Notes: generated by a model from the sequence alone, not told the origin. DNA of 44,882 bases from Kingella sp. (in: b-proteobacteria) (GCF_030527935.1 NZ_JAUMZV010000021.1:1-44882); one strand, 5' to 3'. Counted from the first letter of the stretch, positions 23,842 through 31,986 are shown. Translations and numbers: made by a program.

Positions 23842-24210
23842 TCAATGGCGGCGGTTTTTATTATGATGCCGTTGGTCGGTTTGGTCGGAATAGCTGCCGT
23901 CTTTGGTGCGCCCGCGGGCGGTGCTGGGCGTGCTGCTGGCGTTGGGGGTAAGTTCTTTGCCGTAGTCGCGGAAGGCCTGCACTTTGCGGTCTATGTTTTC
24001 TTTGACCACTTCGCTGTCGTCGCGGTCGTCATAGCTGCCTTTTAGGCGGCGGATTTGCGCTTCGGGTGAGTTTTTGTCTATGTCTATGCCTTGCTTGGCG
24101 GCGGTGCGGTTCACCAGCGTGCGCACGGCGGGAATTTGGTACACGCCAAATAGGGCGATGGCGATTAACACGAGCCAGATTAGGGTTTTGATTTTTTGTG
24201 GGATGTACAC
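23842..24210 (-). CDS. Small single-span membrane protein of unknown function
   Basis: 122 aa if started at GTG 24210, which has a good AAGGA site (AAAAAGGAAACCCAGTG). The longer frame to 24,462 overlaps uptake sequences and the FUSC gene. One membrane span near the N-terminus (IKTLIWLVLIAIALFGVYQI) is followed by a charged helical part (EAQIRRLKGSYDDRDDSEVV) and a disordered His/Arg-rich tail ending RHHNKNRRH. Topology suggests a periplasmic or cytoplasmic tail anchored at the inner membrane. I do not recognise the family. It lies downstream of the FUSC/YccS-like gene on the same strand, separated by a DUS hairpin. Confidence 0.6.
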   Translation of the reverse strand: MYIPQKIKTLIWLVLIAIALFGVYQIPAVRTLVNRTAAKQGIDIDKNSPEAQIRRLKGSYDDRDDSEVVKENIDRKVQAFRDYGKELTPNASSTPSTARGRTKDGSYSDQTDQRHHNKNRRH

Positions 24211-24257
24211 TGGGTTTCCTTTTTGGGGGTGGGGGATGTTGTATAGGGTGGATAGGG

Positions 24258-24298
24258 TTTCAGGCTGCCTATTTCGCGCTATCCAAGGCAGCCTGAAA
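24258..24298 (-). terminator. DUS-pair hairpin downstream of the FUSC/YccS-like gene
   Basis: Facing uptake sequences with a 15-base loop, between the stop of the minus-strand FUSC gene and the next gene. A partial family A end (24,346-24,373) lies between it and the stop. Confidence 0.55.
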
Positions 24299-24380
24299 CC
24301 ATCCGCCGTTATATCGCCAAGCTGTGCCGCGTTGTTCGCTGTGTTATTGGGCGACGAGCCATCGCCACTCCATAGCGTTT

Positions 24381-26621
24381 TCAGGCTGCCTGAATGCGAA
24401 TCGGCGGCTGTGGCGTTTGCCTTTGCGCGCGGTCTAGTTGGCGATGCAGCGCGGTGTAACACTCGGGCAGCAGTTCGCGCATCATGCTGAGCTGGCGGGT
24501 GAGCACTTGCGCTTGGGTGATGTGGCTGCTGGGGTCGCTTTGGCTTTGGGCTTCGGCTTGGGCGTGCAGTTGCGCTAATTGCTCATCCAGCGTGTTTAAG
24601 GCAGCCTGAAAATGGCTTTCGCTGCTGTCGGCGATGTGTTGCAGCAGTTGGGCGACTTGGCTGGCGGCGGGGTAAAACGTGGCGAGAAATTGTTGCTCGG
24701 CTTCGCTGTCGGCTTGGATTTTGTCGCGGTATGCGCCCAGCGCGGCGATGTAGCTAATCAGCGAGTAGTTGATTTTTAACAGCATAAAGCCGTCTTCCAG
24801 CTTATCGCGGTGCTTATCGGCTTCGCTGGACATATCGGACAACACGCTGGATAGCGCGGCGGCTTTGTCGTGGCTGGTGCGGCGGGCGGCGCGGTAGGCA
24901 ATGTCTTCGCGGATGCCGTGTTGCAGCTCGTCTAACACGGCGGTTAGGTAGCCTGCGTTGCTTTGGATGGCTTCGGTGCTGGTTTTTTCCAGCGAGATGT
25001 ATTTCCAGTCGGGCCACAGGTAATACACGGCGATGCCCGAAATCAACGCGCCCAGTATGGTGTCGATGATGCGCGGCACAAAAAAGCCCGCCACATCAAA
25101 GCCCATAATGGCAAAGTTCATCATGGCTTGGATGGTGATGAAAAAGATGGAATAGCTGTATTTGTTGGTACGCGAGTAGAAAAACAGGCTCACAAAAATC
25201 ACCGCGATGGCGAGCTTGTCCACCAGCGTGAGCGCGAACACGGGCAAAATAGAACCCACCAACACGCCGCCGAGCGTGCCCACAATGCGATGCAGCAAGC
25301 GACTTTTGGTGGCGGAATAGTTGGGCTGGCACACAAACACGGCGGTGAGCAATATCCAATAGCCTAGGCTTAAATCGTTGTCGTTCAGGTGTTGGCTGTT
25401 GATGATGCGCACCACGATGCAGCACACGCAGGCAATTATCGCCATGCGCACGGCGTGGCGGAACACGGGCGATTTGAGCGTGAGCTGTTGCTTGAAAATT
25501 TGCCATGCGGTTTTGAAGTTGTTGTTATCAAGGGCTTGGATGCGGGTTTGCTCGCTGGGCGTGGTCAGGTTTTGAATATCGGGGTTGCCGAGCTGGGCAA
25601 ATTGTTGGCTGATGCGGGCTAGGTTATCCAGCAGGCGTTGCACGCTGTATGGCGATGCGCCGTTGCCCGTATCGTGCGCGGCGTAGTAATCCAGCGATTG
25701 CATTACGCCTTGGGTGGCGCGGGCGAGCTTGGGAAAATCGGCGTATTCGGTGTTTTGGCGCAGGTTGTGGGCAAACTGGCGGCAGGCTTGCGCTTGCAGG
25801 CGAATCAGGCGTTGGATGCGGTAGATTAAATCGGTGTGGCTCATTTGCTGCGTGAAAGTTTGGTAGTGCATATGGCTGGCGGACATCCGCTCGTGGATGT
25901 CTTGGGCGATGAAGTAATAGCGCAGCATTTTGGCGGTGCGCGGGTGGCGATGTTGCCCGCGCATTCGGTAAAACAGGGCGTTGCGGCAAAGGTTGAAGCT
26001 GCTGATGACGCGGCTGTTGGTCATGGCAAGCTGGATTTGCTGTTGGTCGTGTTCGGCGATTTCATCGGGGTCAAAAAAGCTGGCTTTGCTGTTCAGATAA
26101 TCGGCAAGGGCATCATAGGCTTGGGCGATGTTTTCTTGCACGGGGCGATGCGGGAACACGATGTGCGCCAGCAGAGTGAACAAGGTGTACAGCAGCGTGC
26201 CGATGATAATCAGTAGCGTGTTGAGATAGGGCGCGGCGTGCGGGTCGTGGGTGAGCGTGGTGTAGATGGCGACGGCGAGCGTGCCAAAGGATACGGTGCG
26301 ATAGCGCGTGCCCGCCGCGCCCAATAGGGTGAACACAAAGGCGATGGCGGTAAACGCGATGGGCAGCGCGACAGGGTTGTTAAAGGTGAACTGCACGGCA
26401 AGCGAGCTGATGGCAAACGCCAGCACGGCAAACATCACGTTTTTAAACTTGCCCGTGAGCCCGTTGTCCAAATCCACCAAGCCGCCTGCGATGATGCCGA
26501 GAATGAGCGCGGCGAAGTATTGCTCCTTGTTGAACCGCCAAACAAAATAGGCGCACAGGCTGGCACTGATTAACACGGGCAGGGTGTTGATGATTTTTGT
26601 GTTAATAGCGGGGGTTTTCAT
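24381..26621 (-). CDS. FUSC/YccS-family inner-membrane protein
   Basis: 746 aa from ATG 26621; 17 upstream codons lack a ribosome site. Two hydrophobic blocks of about six spans each are separated by a long soluble helical region. Block one runs from IINTLPVLISASLCAYFVWRF to LLIIIGTLLYTLFTLLAHIVF; block two from FRHAVRMAIIACVCCIVVRI to IIDTILGALISGIAVYYLW. This is the layout of YccS/YhfK and other fusaric-acid-resistance-like (FUSC) proteins. Block two carries the family pattern YWILLTAVFVCQPNYSATKS and RIVGTLGGVLVG. YccS-type proteins are proposed efflux or envelope transporters without proven substrate. No membrane-fusion partner gene lies beside it. The C-terminal ~200 residues are a cytoplasmic helical domain. 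Confidence 0.87.
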   Translation of the reverse strand: MKTPAINTKIINTLPVLISASLCAYFVWRFNKEQYFAALILGIIAGGLVDLDNGLTGKFKNVMFAVLAFAISSLAVQFTFNNPVALPIAFTAIAFVFTLLGAAGTRYRTVSFGTLAVAIYTTLTHDPHAAPYLNTLLIIIGTLLYTLFTLLAHIVFPHRPVQENIAQAYDALADYLNSKASFFDPDEIAEHDQQQIQLAMTNSRVISSFNLCRNALFYRMRGQHRHPRTAKMLRYYFIAQDIHERMSASHMHYQTFTQQMSHTDLIYRIQRLIRLQAQACRQFAHNLRQNTEYADFPKLARATQGVMQSLDYYAAHDTGNGASPYSVQRLLDNLARISQQFAQLGNPDIQNLTTPSEQTRIQALDNNNFKTAWQIFKQQLTLKSPVFRHAVRMAIIACVCCIVVRIINSQHLNDNDLSLGYWILLTAVFVCQPNYSATKSRLLHRIVGTLGGVLVGSILPVFALTLVDKLAIAVIFVSLFFYSRTNKYSYSIFFITIQAMMNFAIMGFDVAGFFVPRIIDTILGALISGIAVYYLWPDWKYISLEKTSTEAIQSNAGYLTAVLDELQHGIREDIAYRAARRTSHDKAAALSSVLSDMSSEADKHRDKLEDGFMLLKINYSLISYIAALGAYRDKIQADSEAEQQFLATFYPAASQVAQLLQHIADSSESHFQAALNTLDEQLAQLHAQAEAQSQSDPSSHITQAQVLTRQLSMMRELLPECYTALHRQLDRAQRQTPQPPIRIQAA

Positions 26622-26846
26622 GATGCGGATGCGTGTTAAGAAAGGTGAACATTTTAACGCTAAACAACGCAACTAGGCAGCCTGAAACGCGCAAAACAAA
26701 CGCCGCGCCCTTGCACCGAGCCAAACCGCGTCAAGGCTTTTTCAGGCTGCCCGTTTGATTTAGCGCAGCGCAGGCGGTTTTAGGCAGCCTGAAAACCGCC
26801 GCTTCCTTTAAAATCAAATTTTTACTCCCAGCGCAAAGGAAACCCC

Positions 26847-27790
26847 ATGCCCGACACTTCCACCCGCATCGCAGGACGCGCCTTTGATAACTGCATCATG
26901 AACGCGGCAGGCGTGTGCGACTACACCCGCGCCGATTTGGACGCGATGCAAAATTCATCCGCCGCCAGCTTCGTTACCAAATCCGCCACCGTGCAACCGC
27001 GCGAGGGCAACCCCGAACCGCGCTACCGCGACACCGCTTGGGCAGCATCAATTCCATGGGTCTGCCCAATTTCGGACTGCCCTATTATTTGAGCTACGTT
27101 TCGCAAGCGCAGCAAGAGCAGCCTGAAAAAACCTATTTCGTATCCATTTCGGGGTTTAGCGCGGAAGACGACGTGGCACTGCTAAACCAGATTTACCAAT
27201 CCGACTTCAACGGCATCATCGAGCTGAACTTATCCTGTCCCAACGTGGTTGGCAAACCGCAAACGGCCTACGACTTTGAAACCGTGTCGCGCGTGCTGGA
27301 CACCGTATTCGCCCAATTCACGCGCCTGCCTTTGGGCGTGAAGCTGCCGCCGTATTTTGATTTGGTGCATTTTGGCCAAATGGCGGCGATTTTGAACCGC
27401 TATCCGCTGGCGTATGTCAACTCGGTGAACAGCATCGGCAACGGCTTGCTGGTGAACCCGCACAGCGAAACGGTGTTGATTAAGCCCAAGCACGGCTTTG
27501 GCGGCATTGGCGGCGCGTATTTGAAGCCCACCGCGCTGGCGAATGTGTTTGCCTTTCGCCAACGGCTGAACGCCAGCATCCAAATCATCGGCACAGGCGG
27601 CGTGCAAAGCGGCGTGGACGTGTTTGAGCATATTTTGTGCGGCGCGGATATGGTGCAAGTGGGCACCATCTTGCATCAAGAAGGCGTGGCGGTGTTTGAG
27701 CGTTTGACCCGCGAGTTGCAAAACATTATGGCAAGCAAGGAGTACAACAAGATTGATGATTTTAAAGGGAAATTGAAAGTATTGGATTGA
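26847..27790 (+). pseudogene. pyrD: Class 1A dihydroorotate dehydrogenase gene, frameshifted
   Basis: Start MPDTSTRIAGRAFDNCIMNA with AAAGGAAAC upstream. The first frame runs to about residue 64 (PEPRYRDTA), where the family expects LGSINSMGLPN. The DNA reads GCTTGGGC at 27,036-27,043 where GCTTTGGGC would keep the frame, so one T is missing. The second frame resumes with GSINSMGLPNFGLPYYLSYV and runs intact to 27,790. It includes the catalytic-cysteine segment NLSCPNVVGKPQ and the FMN loop GTGGVQSGVDVFEHILCGAD. Rejoined length would be about 314 aa, normal for the fumarate-using cytosolic class. Either the gene is inactive or this is a base-calling error. Everything else in the gene looks under selection. 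Confidence 0.88.
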
Positions 27791-27804
27791 TGTGGCGTGT
27801 ATTT

Positions 27805-27841
27805 AGGCAGCCTGAAAGAGTATTTTCGTTTCAGGCTGCCT
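27805..27841 (+). terminator. DUS-pair hairpin after pyrD
   Basis: Facing uptake sequences with an 11-base loop, 15 bp after the stop. Confidence 0.6.
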
Positions 27842-27852
27842 GCGTATTTTTA

Positions 27853-28012
27853 GAACCTGTATTCACTATTTCCATAGGCAGATTTGATGAAATAAAAGCG
27901 CGGATACAAGGCAAAAAGCGCAGTAAGGTTGGACACCTTGCGAGCATTTTTAACGCAGTAGCCGCGTTTTTAGGGCATAAAAGATGCCTATGAGAATAGT
28001 GAATACAGGTTC
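27853..28012. mobile_element. 160-bp MITE, copy 1
   Basis: Begins GAACCTGTATTCACTATT and ends with its inverted repeat AATAGTGAATACAGGTTC (terminal repeats of about 28 bp with a few mismatches). It is flanked by TTA at 27,850-27,852 and TTA at 28,013-28,015. Non-coding inside; it includes GGTTGGACACCTTGCGAGC. Identical in length to copies at 36,649 and 43,574. The 3-bp T-N-A target pattern is typical of some IS5-family (IS1031-type) elements, which could mobilise it in trans. Confidence 0.9.
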
Positions 28013-28017
28013 TTAGT

Positions 28018-28094
28018 CAGCGCACGGCTTGCCAGCAAGCCGTAAGGGCGCGGGGCAAGTGTTTCAGGCTGCCTAACCATCGCGCCCGCGTTTA
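28018..28094. repeat. Repeat family C, copy 3
   Basis: CAGCGCACGGCTTGCCAGCA, then AGCCGTAAGGGCGCGGGGC, an internal inverted DUS and CGCGCCCGCGTTTA. It follows the MITE by 5 bp and precedes a family B copy. Confidence 0.8.
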
Positions 28095-28097
28095 GGC

Positions 28098-28173
28098 GTA
28101 GGGTGGGCAACTCGTTTGCCCACCATGGTTCGCGCACCACATTTTGGTGGGCAAGCCAATTGCCCACCCTACG
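28098..28173. repeat. Repeat family B, well-preserved copy
   Basis: GTAGGGTGGGCAACTCGTTT at one end and CAATTGCCCACCCTACG at the other, with an inner GCCCACC/GGTGGGC pair. It could fold as a long cruciform. A DUS follows immediately. Confidence 0.8.
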
Positions 28174-28211
28174 ATTTGACGTTTCAGGCTGCCTAACCCC
28201 TTGTCGCATGG

Positions 28212-28217
28212 TAAAAT
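28212..28217 (+). promoter_or_regulatory. Candidate extended -10 box upstream of the ferredoxin-reductase gene
   Basis: TGGTAAAAT in the context CGCATGGTAAAATCGCGCCC, about 46 bases before the start. No convincing -35 box at the usual spacing. Confidence 0.35.
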
Positions 28218-28262
28218 CGCGCCCTTTCGTTTAACCCTTTTTTGAACCCACTCGTTGCCCAA

Positions 28263-29279
28263 ATGTCGCAAGTCACCATCACCCCCAGCCAAACCCAATT
28301 TGAAACCCAAGCCGATGAAACCATCCTAGAAGCCGCGCTGCGCCAAGGCTACAACCTGCCCAACGCCTGCCAAAGCGGGATGTGCGGCACCTGCATTGCC
28401 CAAGTGGTGTCGGGCGAAGTGGCGCTGGGCGATTATGACGACTGTGCGCTCACCGATGAAGACGCGGCGGCGGGCATGGTGCTGCTGTGCGCCTGCCAGC
28501 CCAAGGGCGATGTGGTGCTGGATTTGCCTGCCTACGAAGGCGCGAAAGCGATTGCGCCGCGTACCATGCACGCGCGGGTGGCGCACGTGGACATTCGCGG
28601 CAACATGGCTCTGCTGCGGCTGGCGTTGCCCAAATCGCCGCCGTTTAAATTCTACGCGGGGCAGTATGCCGACATTTTGTATAAAGGCACGGTGCGCAGC
28701 TATTCGCTTGCCAACGCGCCCAGCGACAACGGCGTGATGGAGTTTCATGTGCGCCTGCGCGAAGGCGGTGTGTTTTCGCCCGCGCTGTTTTCAGGCAGCC
28801 TGAAAGTGGGCGACGTGCTGCGCGTGCGTGCGCCGCTGGGCGCGTTTACGCTCCACAACAACAGCCATAAACCCTTGATTTTTATCGCCACAGGCACAGG
28901 CTTTGCGCCGATTAAATCGCTGCTGCACCACCTGCGCGACACCGACCCCAGCCGCAGCGTGCACATCTACCACGGCGCGCAAACCGCCGATGGTTTGTAT
29001 GACGAAGCCGCCCTGCGCGAGCTGCTGTATCTGCTGCCCAATGCGCGTTATACGCCCGTGCTGTCCCGCGCCGATGACGCTTGGCAAGGCGCGCGCGGCT
29101 ACATTACCGAACACGTTTTGCACGATTACGCCGATTTGTCGGGCTACGAAGTGTACGCTTGCGGTTCAATAGACATGATTCGCGCCAGCAAGCAAGCGTT
29201 TACCGCGCAACGCGGGCTGCCTGAAACGGCGTTTTACAGCGATGCGTTTACGCCGTATGTGGCACGAGCGGCAGCCTGA
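28263..29279 (+). CDS. 2Fe-2S ferredoxin-type NAD(P)H oxidoreductase (AscD/Mmo-reductase-like)
   Basis: 338 aa from ATG 28263; a TTG seven codons earlier is possible, and neither has a strong ribosome site. The N-terminal plant-type ferredoxin domain has cysteines in NACQSGMCGTC near residue 37 and a fourth in LLCAC near 77. The FAD domain includes VRSYSLANAP (the RxYS motif) and GGVFS. The NAD domain includes FIATGTGFAPIKSLLHHL and the terminal EVYACGSIDMI. This arrangement matches CDP-6-deoxy-delta-3,4-glucoseen reductase-like proteins and phenol/methane monooxygenase reductases. No oxygenase or sugar-pathway gene is adjacent, so the electron acceptor is unknown. The TGA stop is part of a DUS. 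Confidence 0.87.
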   Translation: MSQVTITPSQTQFETQADETILEAALRQGYNLPNACQSGMCGTCIAQVVSGEVALGDYDDCALTDEDAAAGMVLLCACQPKGDVVLDLPAYEGAKAIAPRTMHARVAHVDIRGNMALLRLALPKSPPFKFYAGQYADILYKGTVRSYSLANAPSDNGVMEFHVRLREGGVFSPALFSGSLKVGDVLRVRAPLGAFTLHNNSHKPLIFIATGTGFAPIKSLLHHLRDTDPSRSVHIYHGAQTADGLYDEAALRELLYLLPNARYTPVLSRADDAWQGARGYITEHVLHDYADLSGYEVYACGSIDMIRASKQAFTAQRGLPETAFYSDAFTPYVARAAA

Positions 29280-29320
29280 AAACGGTTGTTCCTGCTGGTT
29301 ACTCGTTTTCAGGCTGCCTT
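29270..29320 (+). terminator. DUS-pair hairpin overlapping the stop of the reductase gene
   Basis: The first arm contains the stop codon (GCAGCCTGA); the second is TTTTCAGGCTGCCTT after a ~24-base loop. Confidence 0.55.
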
Positions 29321-29356
29321 GAATGTTGACGAGAATTTAAGCAGCCTGAAAACATC

Positions 29357-29428
29357 CGTAGGGTGTGTGGCTTTGCCACGCACGCGGTTTGCAAGTTTCC
29401 GCGTGCGTGCCTGCGGCACACACCCTAC
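29357..29428. repeat. Repeat family E, copy 1
   Basis: GTAGGGTGTGTGGC at one end and GGCACACACCCTACG at the other, with an inner CACGCACGCGG / CCGCGTGCGTG pair: a nearly full-length palindrome of about 72 bp. Related to 39,831-39,908 and, as a half, 8,937-8,991. Confidence 0.75.
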
Positions 29429-29455
29429 GCCATGTTGCAACACGTTTCAGGCTGC

Positions 29456-29530
29456 ATAGGGTGGGCAACTCGTTTGCCCACCGTGGCAGATAACCTTAAC
29501 GTTGGTGGGCAAGTCAATTGCCCACCCTAC
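29456..29530. repeat. Repeat family B, well-preserved copy
   Basis: TAGGGTGGGCAACTCGTTTG to CAATTGCCCACCCTAC; close to the copy at 28,098-28,173 except in the middle. Confidence 0.8.
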
Positions 29531-29667
29531 TGTTTGGCGTTTTCAGGCTGCCTTGTATCGCCCAAAGGCAGCCTGAAACAGCAAAAAACACCATTCCCCG
29601 CTTTCAGCCCAACTGAAAGCCTTTTTTATCCCCCCCTGCTCCACCCTATCCCCCAAGCCCATCACCC

Positions 29668-30873
29668 ATGCTTACCAAAAAAACCGCCATCCACATCGCC
29701 TATCTGCGCGTGCTTGCCTTTGCCATCGCCGCCTTTGTGGTCAATACCACCGAGTTCATCCCCGTTGCCATGCTCACCGACATCGGCAAGGGCTTCAACC
29801 TGCCCGCATCGCAAACGGGCATCATGATTACCGTGTACGCATGGGTGGTGTCGCTCGCATCGCTGCCGCTGATGCTGCTGTTGGCAAAAATGGAACGGCG
29901 CAGGCTGCTGATGGGCTTGTTTACCCTTTTTATCGCGGGGCACGCACTGTCGGTGGCGGCGTGGAATTTCCCCGTGCTGCTGGTGTCGCGCGTGATGATT
30001 GCGCTCACCCACGCCGTGTTTTGGTCAATTACCGCCGTGCTGGTGATGCGCGTTGCGCCGCGTGGCAAACGCCAGCAAGCCTTGGGCTGGATGTCGCTTG
30101 GCTCGGCGATGGCAACGGTGTTGGGGCTGCCGCTGGGGCGCATCATTGGGCAGGCGTTGGGCTGGCGTGCCACTTTTGCGCTGATTGGCGTGCTGGCTAT
30201 CGGCGTGATGCTGCTGTTGATGAAAATCCTGCCGCGCTTGGAAAGCAAAAATTCAGGCTCGCTCACCAGCCTGCCGCAGCTTGCCAAACGCCCGCGCCTG
30301 CTGGGTTTATACGCGCTCTGCATCATCATGGTAACCGCGCATTTCACCGCATACAGCTACATTGAACCCTACGCGCTCACCATCACGCAGCTTTCAGAGC
30401 AAATGACCACTTGGGTGCTGCTGGTGTTTGGCGTGTCGGGCATGGCGGCGAGTATGCTGTTTGCCCGCTTTTATCCGCGCCACCCCAACCCCACGCTGCT
30501 GATTTCGGGCGCGGTGGTGCTGCTGTCGCTGCTGTTGCTTAAACCGCTGGGGCAGCAGCCCGCCGCGCTGTTTGCGCTGATTTTTGCGTGGGGCATCGGC
30601 ATCGCCTGCATCAGCCTGAGCATGATTGGACACGTGATGAGCTACGCGCCCGATGCCGCCGATGTCGCCAATGCCATCTATTCGGCGTGCTACAACATTG
30701 GCATTGGCGGCGGCGCGCTGCTCGGCGGCTTGGTGATGCGCGCGCCCGCGCTGGGGCTGGCGAATGTGGGCTGGGTGGGCGCGGCTTTGGCTGCGTTGGC
30801 ATTGACGGTGTTTGTGTGGACGCAAAAGCGTTTTCAGGCTGCATCGGATGTTGAAAGCAGCAAGGCAGCCTGA
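29668..30873 (+). CDS. Sugar efflux MFS transporter, SotB-like
   Basis: 401 aa with twelve predicted membrane spans. The start RVLAFAIAAFVVNTTEFIPVAML with the NTTEFIPVAMLTDI element, and the loop SLASLPLMLLLAKMERRRLL, match the SotB/YdeA group of arabinose and IPTG exporters within DHA1 drug/H+ antiporters. The substrate is not certain. No ribosome site is obvious before ATG 29668 (the leader is C-rich). The last residues KAA and the TGA stop come from a DUS. The next gene starts 14 bp later, so they may be co-transcribed. Confidence 0.85.
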   Translation: MLTKKTAIHIAYLRVLAFAIAAFVVNTTEFIPVAMLTDIGKGFNLPASQTGIMITVYAWVVSLASLPLMLLLAKMERRRLLMGLFTLFIAGHALSVAAWNFPVLLVSRVMIALTHAVFWSITAVLVMRVAPRGKRQQALGWMSLGSAMATVLGLPLGRIIGQALGWRATFALIGVLAIGVMLLLMKILPRLESKNSGSLTSLPQLAKRPRLLGLYALCIIMVTAHFTAYSYIEPYALTITQLSEQMTTWVLLVFGVSGMAASMLFARFYPRHPNPTLLISGAVVLLSLLLLKPLGQQPAALFALIFAWGIGIACISLSMIGHVMSYAPDAADVANAIYSACYNIGIGGGALLGGLVMRAPALGLANVGWVGAALAALALTVFVWTQKRFQAASDVESSKAA

Positions 30874-30887
30874 AACGAAGTAACACA

Positions 30888-31559
30888 ATGAAAATCATCA
30901 GCAAATTTAAAGATTTCTACGATTTCAACGTCGCCAAATACGGCACAGACCCGCTTTTAATATTTGACCGCCGCGCCCGCGCCGATTTGCCCGCGCCCAA
31001 GCATTTGCCCGCGCCGCATCCCGAGTGGACGCAGAAATTTGGCGCAAGCGTTGCCCTTTCGTGGCTGTATGTGGGCAACGCCAAAGTCGCGTTATTCAAC
31101 AGCGGCGAGCGCGTGTACAGCGCGTTTGATATGGATGGCGAAGCATCCGCGTTAGACCATATCCGTTTTCACGACGGCAGCGAATTTCCGCTGGCAGGTT
31201 TTTACGACTATTACGGCGATGTTGATGATTTTCAGGTGCACGATGCCACGCCAGAAAGACGGCGCGACAAGCTGCGCCCGTATCACGACATCCCGCTGCT
31301 GCTGGCGTGCGAAACCGATGCCCTTGCAGGCGAGCGCGGGCAAACAAGCAGATGGGAAACCACCTATGCCGCCAACCCGCAACTCTCCGCGCTGGGCATC
31401 TACCTAGACCCCGATTTTGTGTGGCAGAAAATCGTGGAATATCTGTCGCAGCTCAAAAGCGAAAACGAAGCCCGCCCTCAGCCGATGCCTGACAACATCA
31501 AAATCGCCAGCAAAGGCTTTGATGCCAAGCATTCGTTTCGCCCGAAGATGAAAAAATAA
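30888..31559 (+). CDS. Conserved-looking protein of unknown function
   Basis: 223 aa, soluble, no signal peptide or membrane span. It starts MKIISKFKDFYDFNVAKYGT and ends GFDAKHSFRPKMKK. The start ATG lies 14 bp after the stop of the MFS gene, with GAAGTAA just before it. Aromatic- and charge-rich segments (FYDYYGDVDDFQV, LYVGNAKVALFNSGERVY) give it the look of a folded cytoplasmic protein. I recall similar starts and endings in uncharacterised proteins of phages and bacteria but cannot name a family. Codon use matches the neighbours, so it is probably not a recent import. A DUS hairpin terminates it. Confidence 0.7.
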   Translation: MKIISKFKDFYDFNVAKYGTDPLLIFDRRARADLPAPKHLPAPHPEWTQKFGASVALSWLYVGNAKVALFNSGERVYSAFDMDGEASALDHIRFHDGSEFPLAGFYDYYGDVDDFQVHDATPERRRDKLRPYHDIPLLLACETDALAGERGQTSRWETTYAANPQLSALGIYLDPDFVWQKIVEYLSQLKSENEARPQPMPDNIKIASKGFDAKHSFRPKMKK

Positions 31560-31565
31560 GCCACA

Positions 31566-31605
31566 AGGCAGCCTGAAAGCCGCGTAAAAACTTTTCAGGC
31601 TGCCT
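31566..31605 (+). terminator. DUS-pair hairpin after the 30.9-31.6 kb gene
   Basis: Facing uptake sequences 6 bp after the stop. A third DUS at 31,620 extends the cluster toward the convergent gene. Confidence 0.6.
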
Positions 31606-31674
31606 ATCCCACGCAACAATAGGCAGCCTGAAAAAAAAGCCGCCCATCACAGGCAGCTTTGTTTACCCCATCGC

Positions 31675-31986
31675 TCATTCGCAATTCAACTTCTGCGCGA
31701 TATTTTTCACAAAATTCTTATCCGCATACACGCACATCTCATCGCGCTGCTTTTGCGTGGCATCGTGCAGCGAATGCTTCAACACCATCGTGTTGGTCGC
31801 ATAAAACGAAGAAGCCGTCTCGCCCGCTTTGGCAAAACACGCATCCGCGCGTTTAAAATACGCCTCGCAGCTGGAGGGCAAATTGCTCAAATTATGCCCA
31901 CCGTGTTCATGCTCATGCCCCTCGTGCGCCCAAGCCGCAGCCGTTGCCAAAGACAAAACAGCCGCCATTAAAGATAACGTTTTCAT
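31675..31986 (-). CDS. Small secreted His/Cys-rich protein (possibly DUF5339-like)
   Basis: 103 aa from ATG 31986, giving a signal peptide MKTLSLMAAVLSLATAAAWA. The mature protein would start with HEGHEHEHGGH, a likely metal-binding stretch with five histidines. It has four cysteines near 40, 50, 85 and 102 (SCEAYFKRADACFAKAGE; EMCVYADKNFV; LNCE), which could form two disulfides. The CxxYxxxxDxC pattern recalls small periplasmic DUF5339-type proteins, but this is a weak memory-based match. An internal ATG at 32,043 upstream lacks a signal peptide. It could bind zinc, copper or nickel in the periplasm. It is convergent with the gene at 30.9 kb. Confidence 0.7.
   Translation of the reverse strand: MKTLSLMAAVLSLATAAAWAHEGHEHEHGGHNLSNLPSSCEAYFKRADACFAKAGETASSFYATNTMVLKHSLHDATQKQRDEMCVYADKNFVKNIAQKLNCE

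Larger units (their letters stand above)
29280..29667. other. Repeat-filled gap before the MFS gene
   Basis: Contains a DUS pair, family E (29,357-29,428), family B (29,456-29,530), another DUS pair (29,540-29,580) and a C-rich leader. No gene seen; the frame at 29,363-29,827 is repeat-derived. Confidence 0.75.

Noticed and set aside
27787..27993. 68-aa frame after pyrD
   Set aside because: It reads through a DUS pair and into the MITE; related frames appear in the other MITE copies (36,681-36,884; 43,567-43,830) for the same reason.
29363..29827. 154-aa frame before and into the MFS gene
   Set aside because: Its first half is repeats E and B and its second half is out of frame with the well-supported MFS protein.
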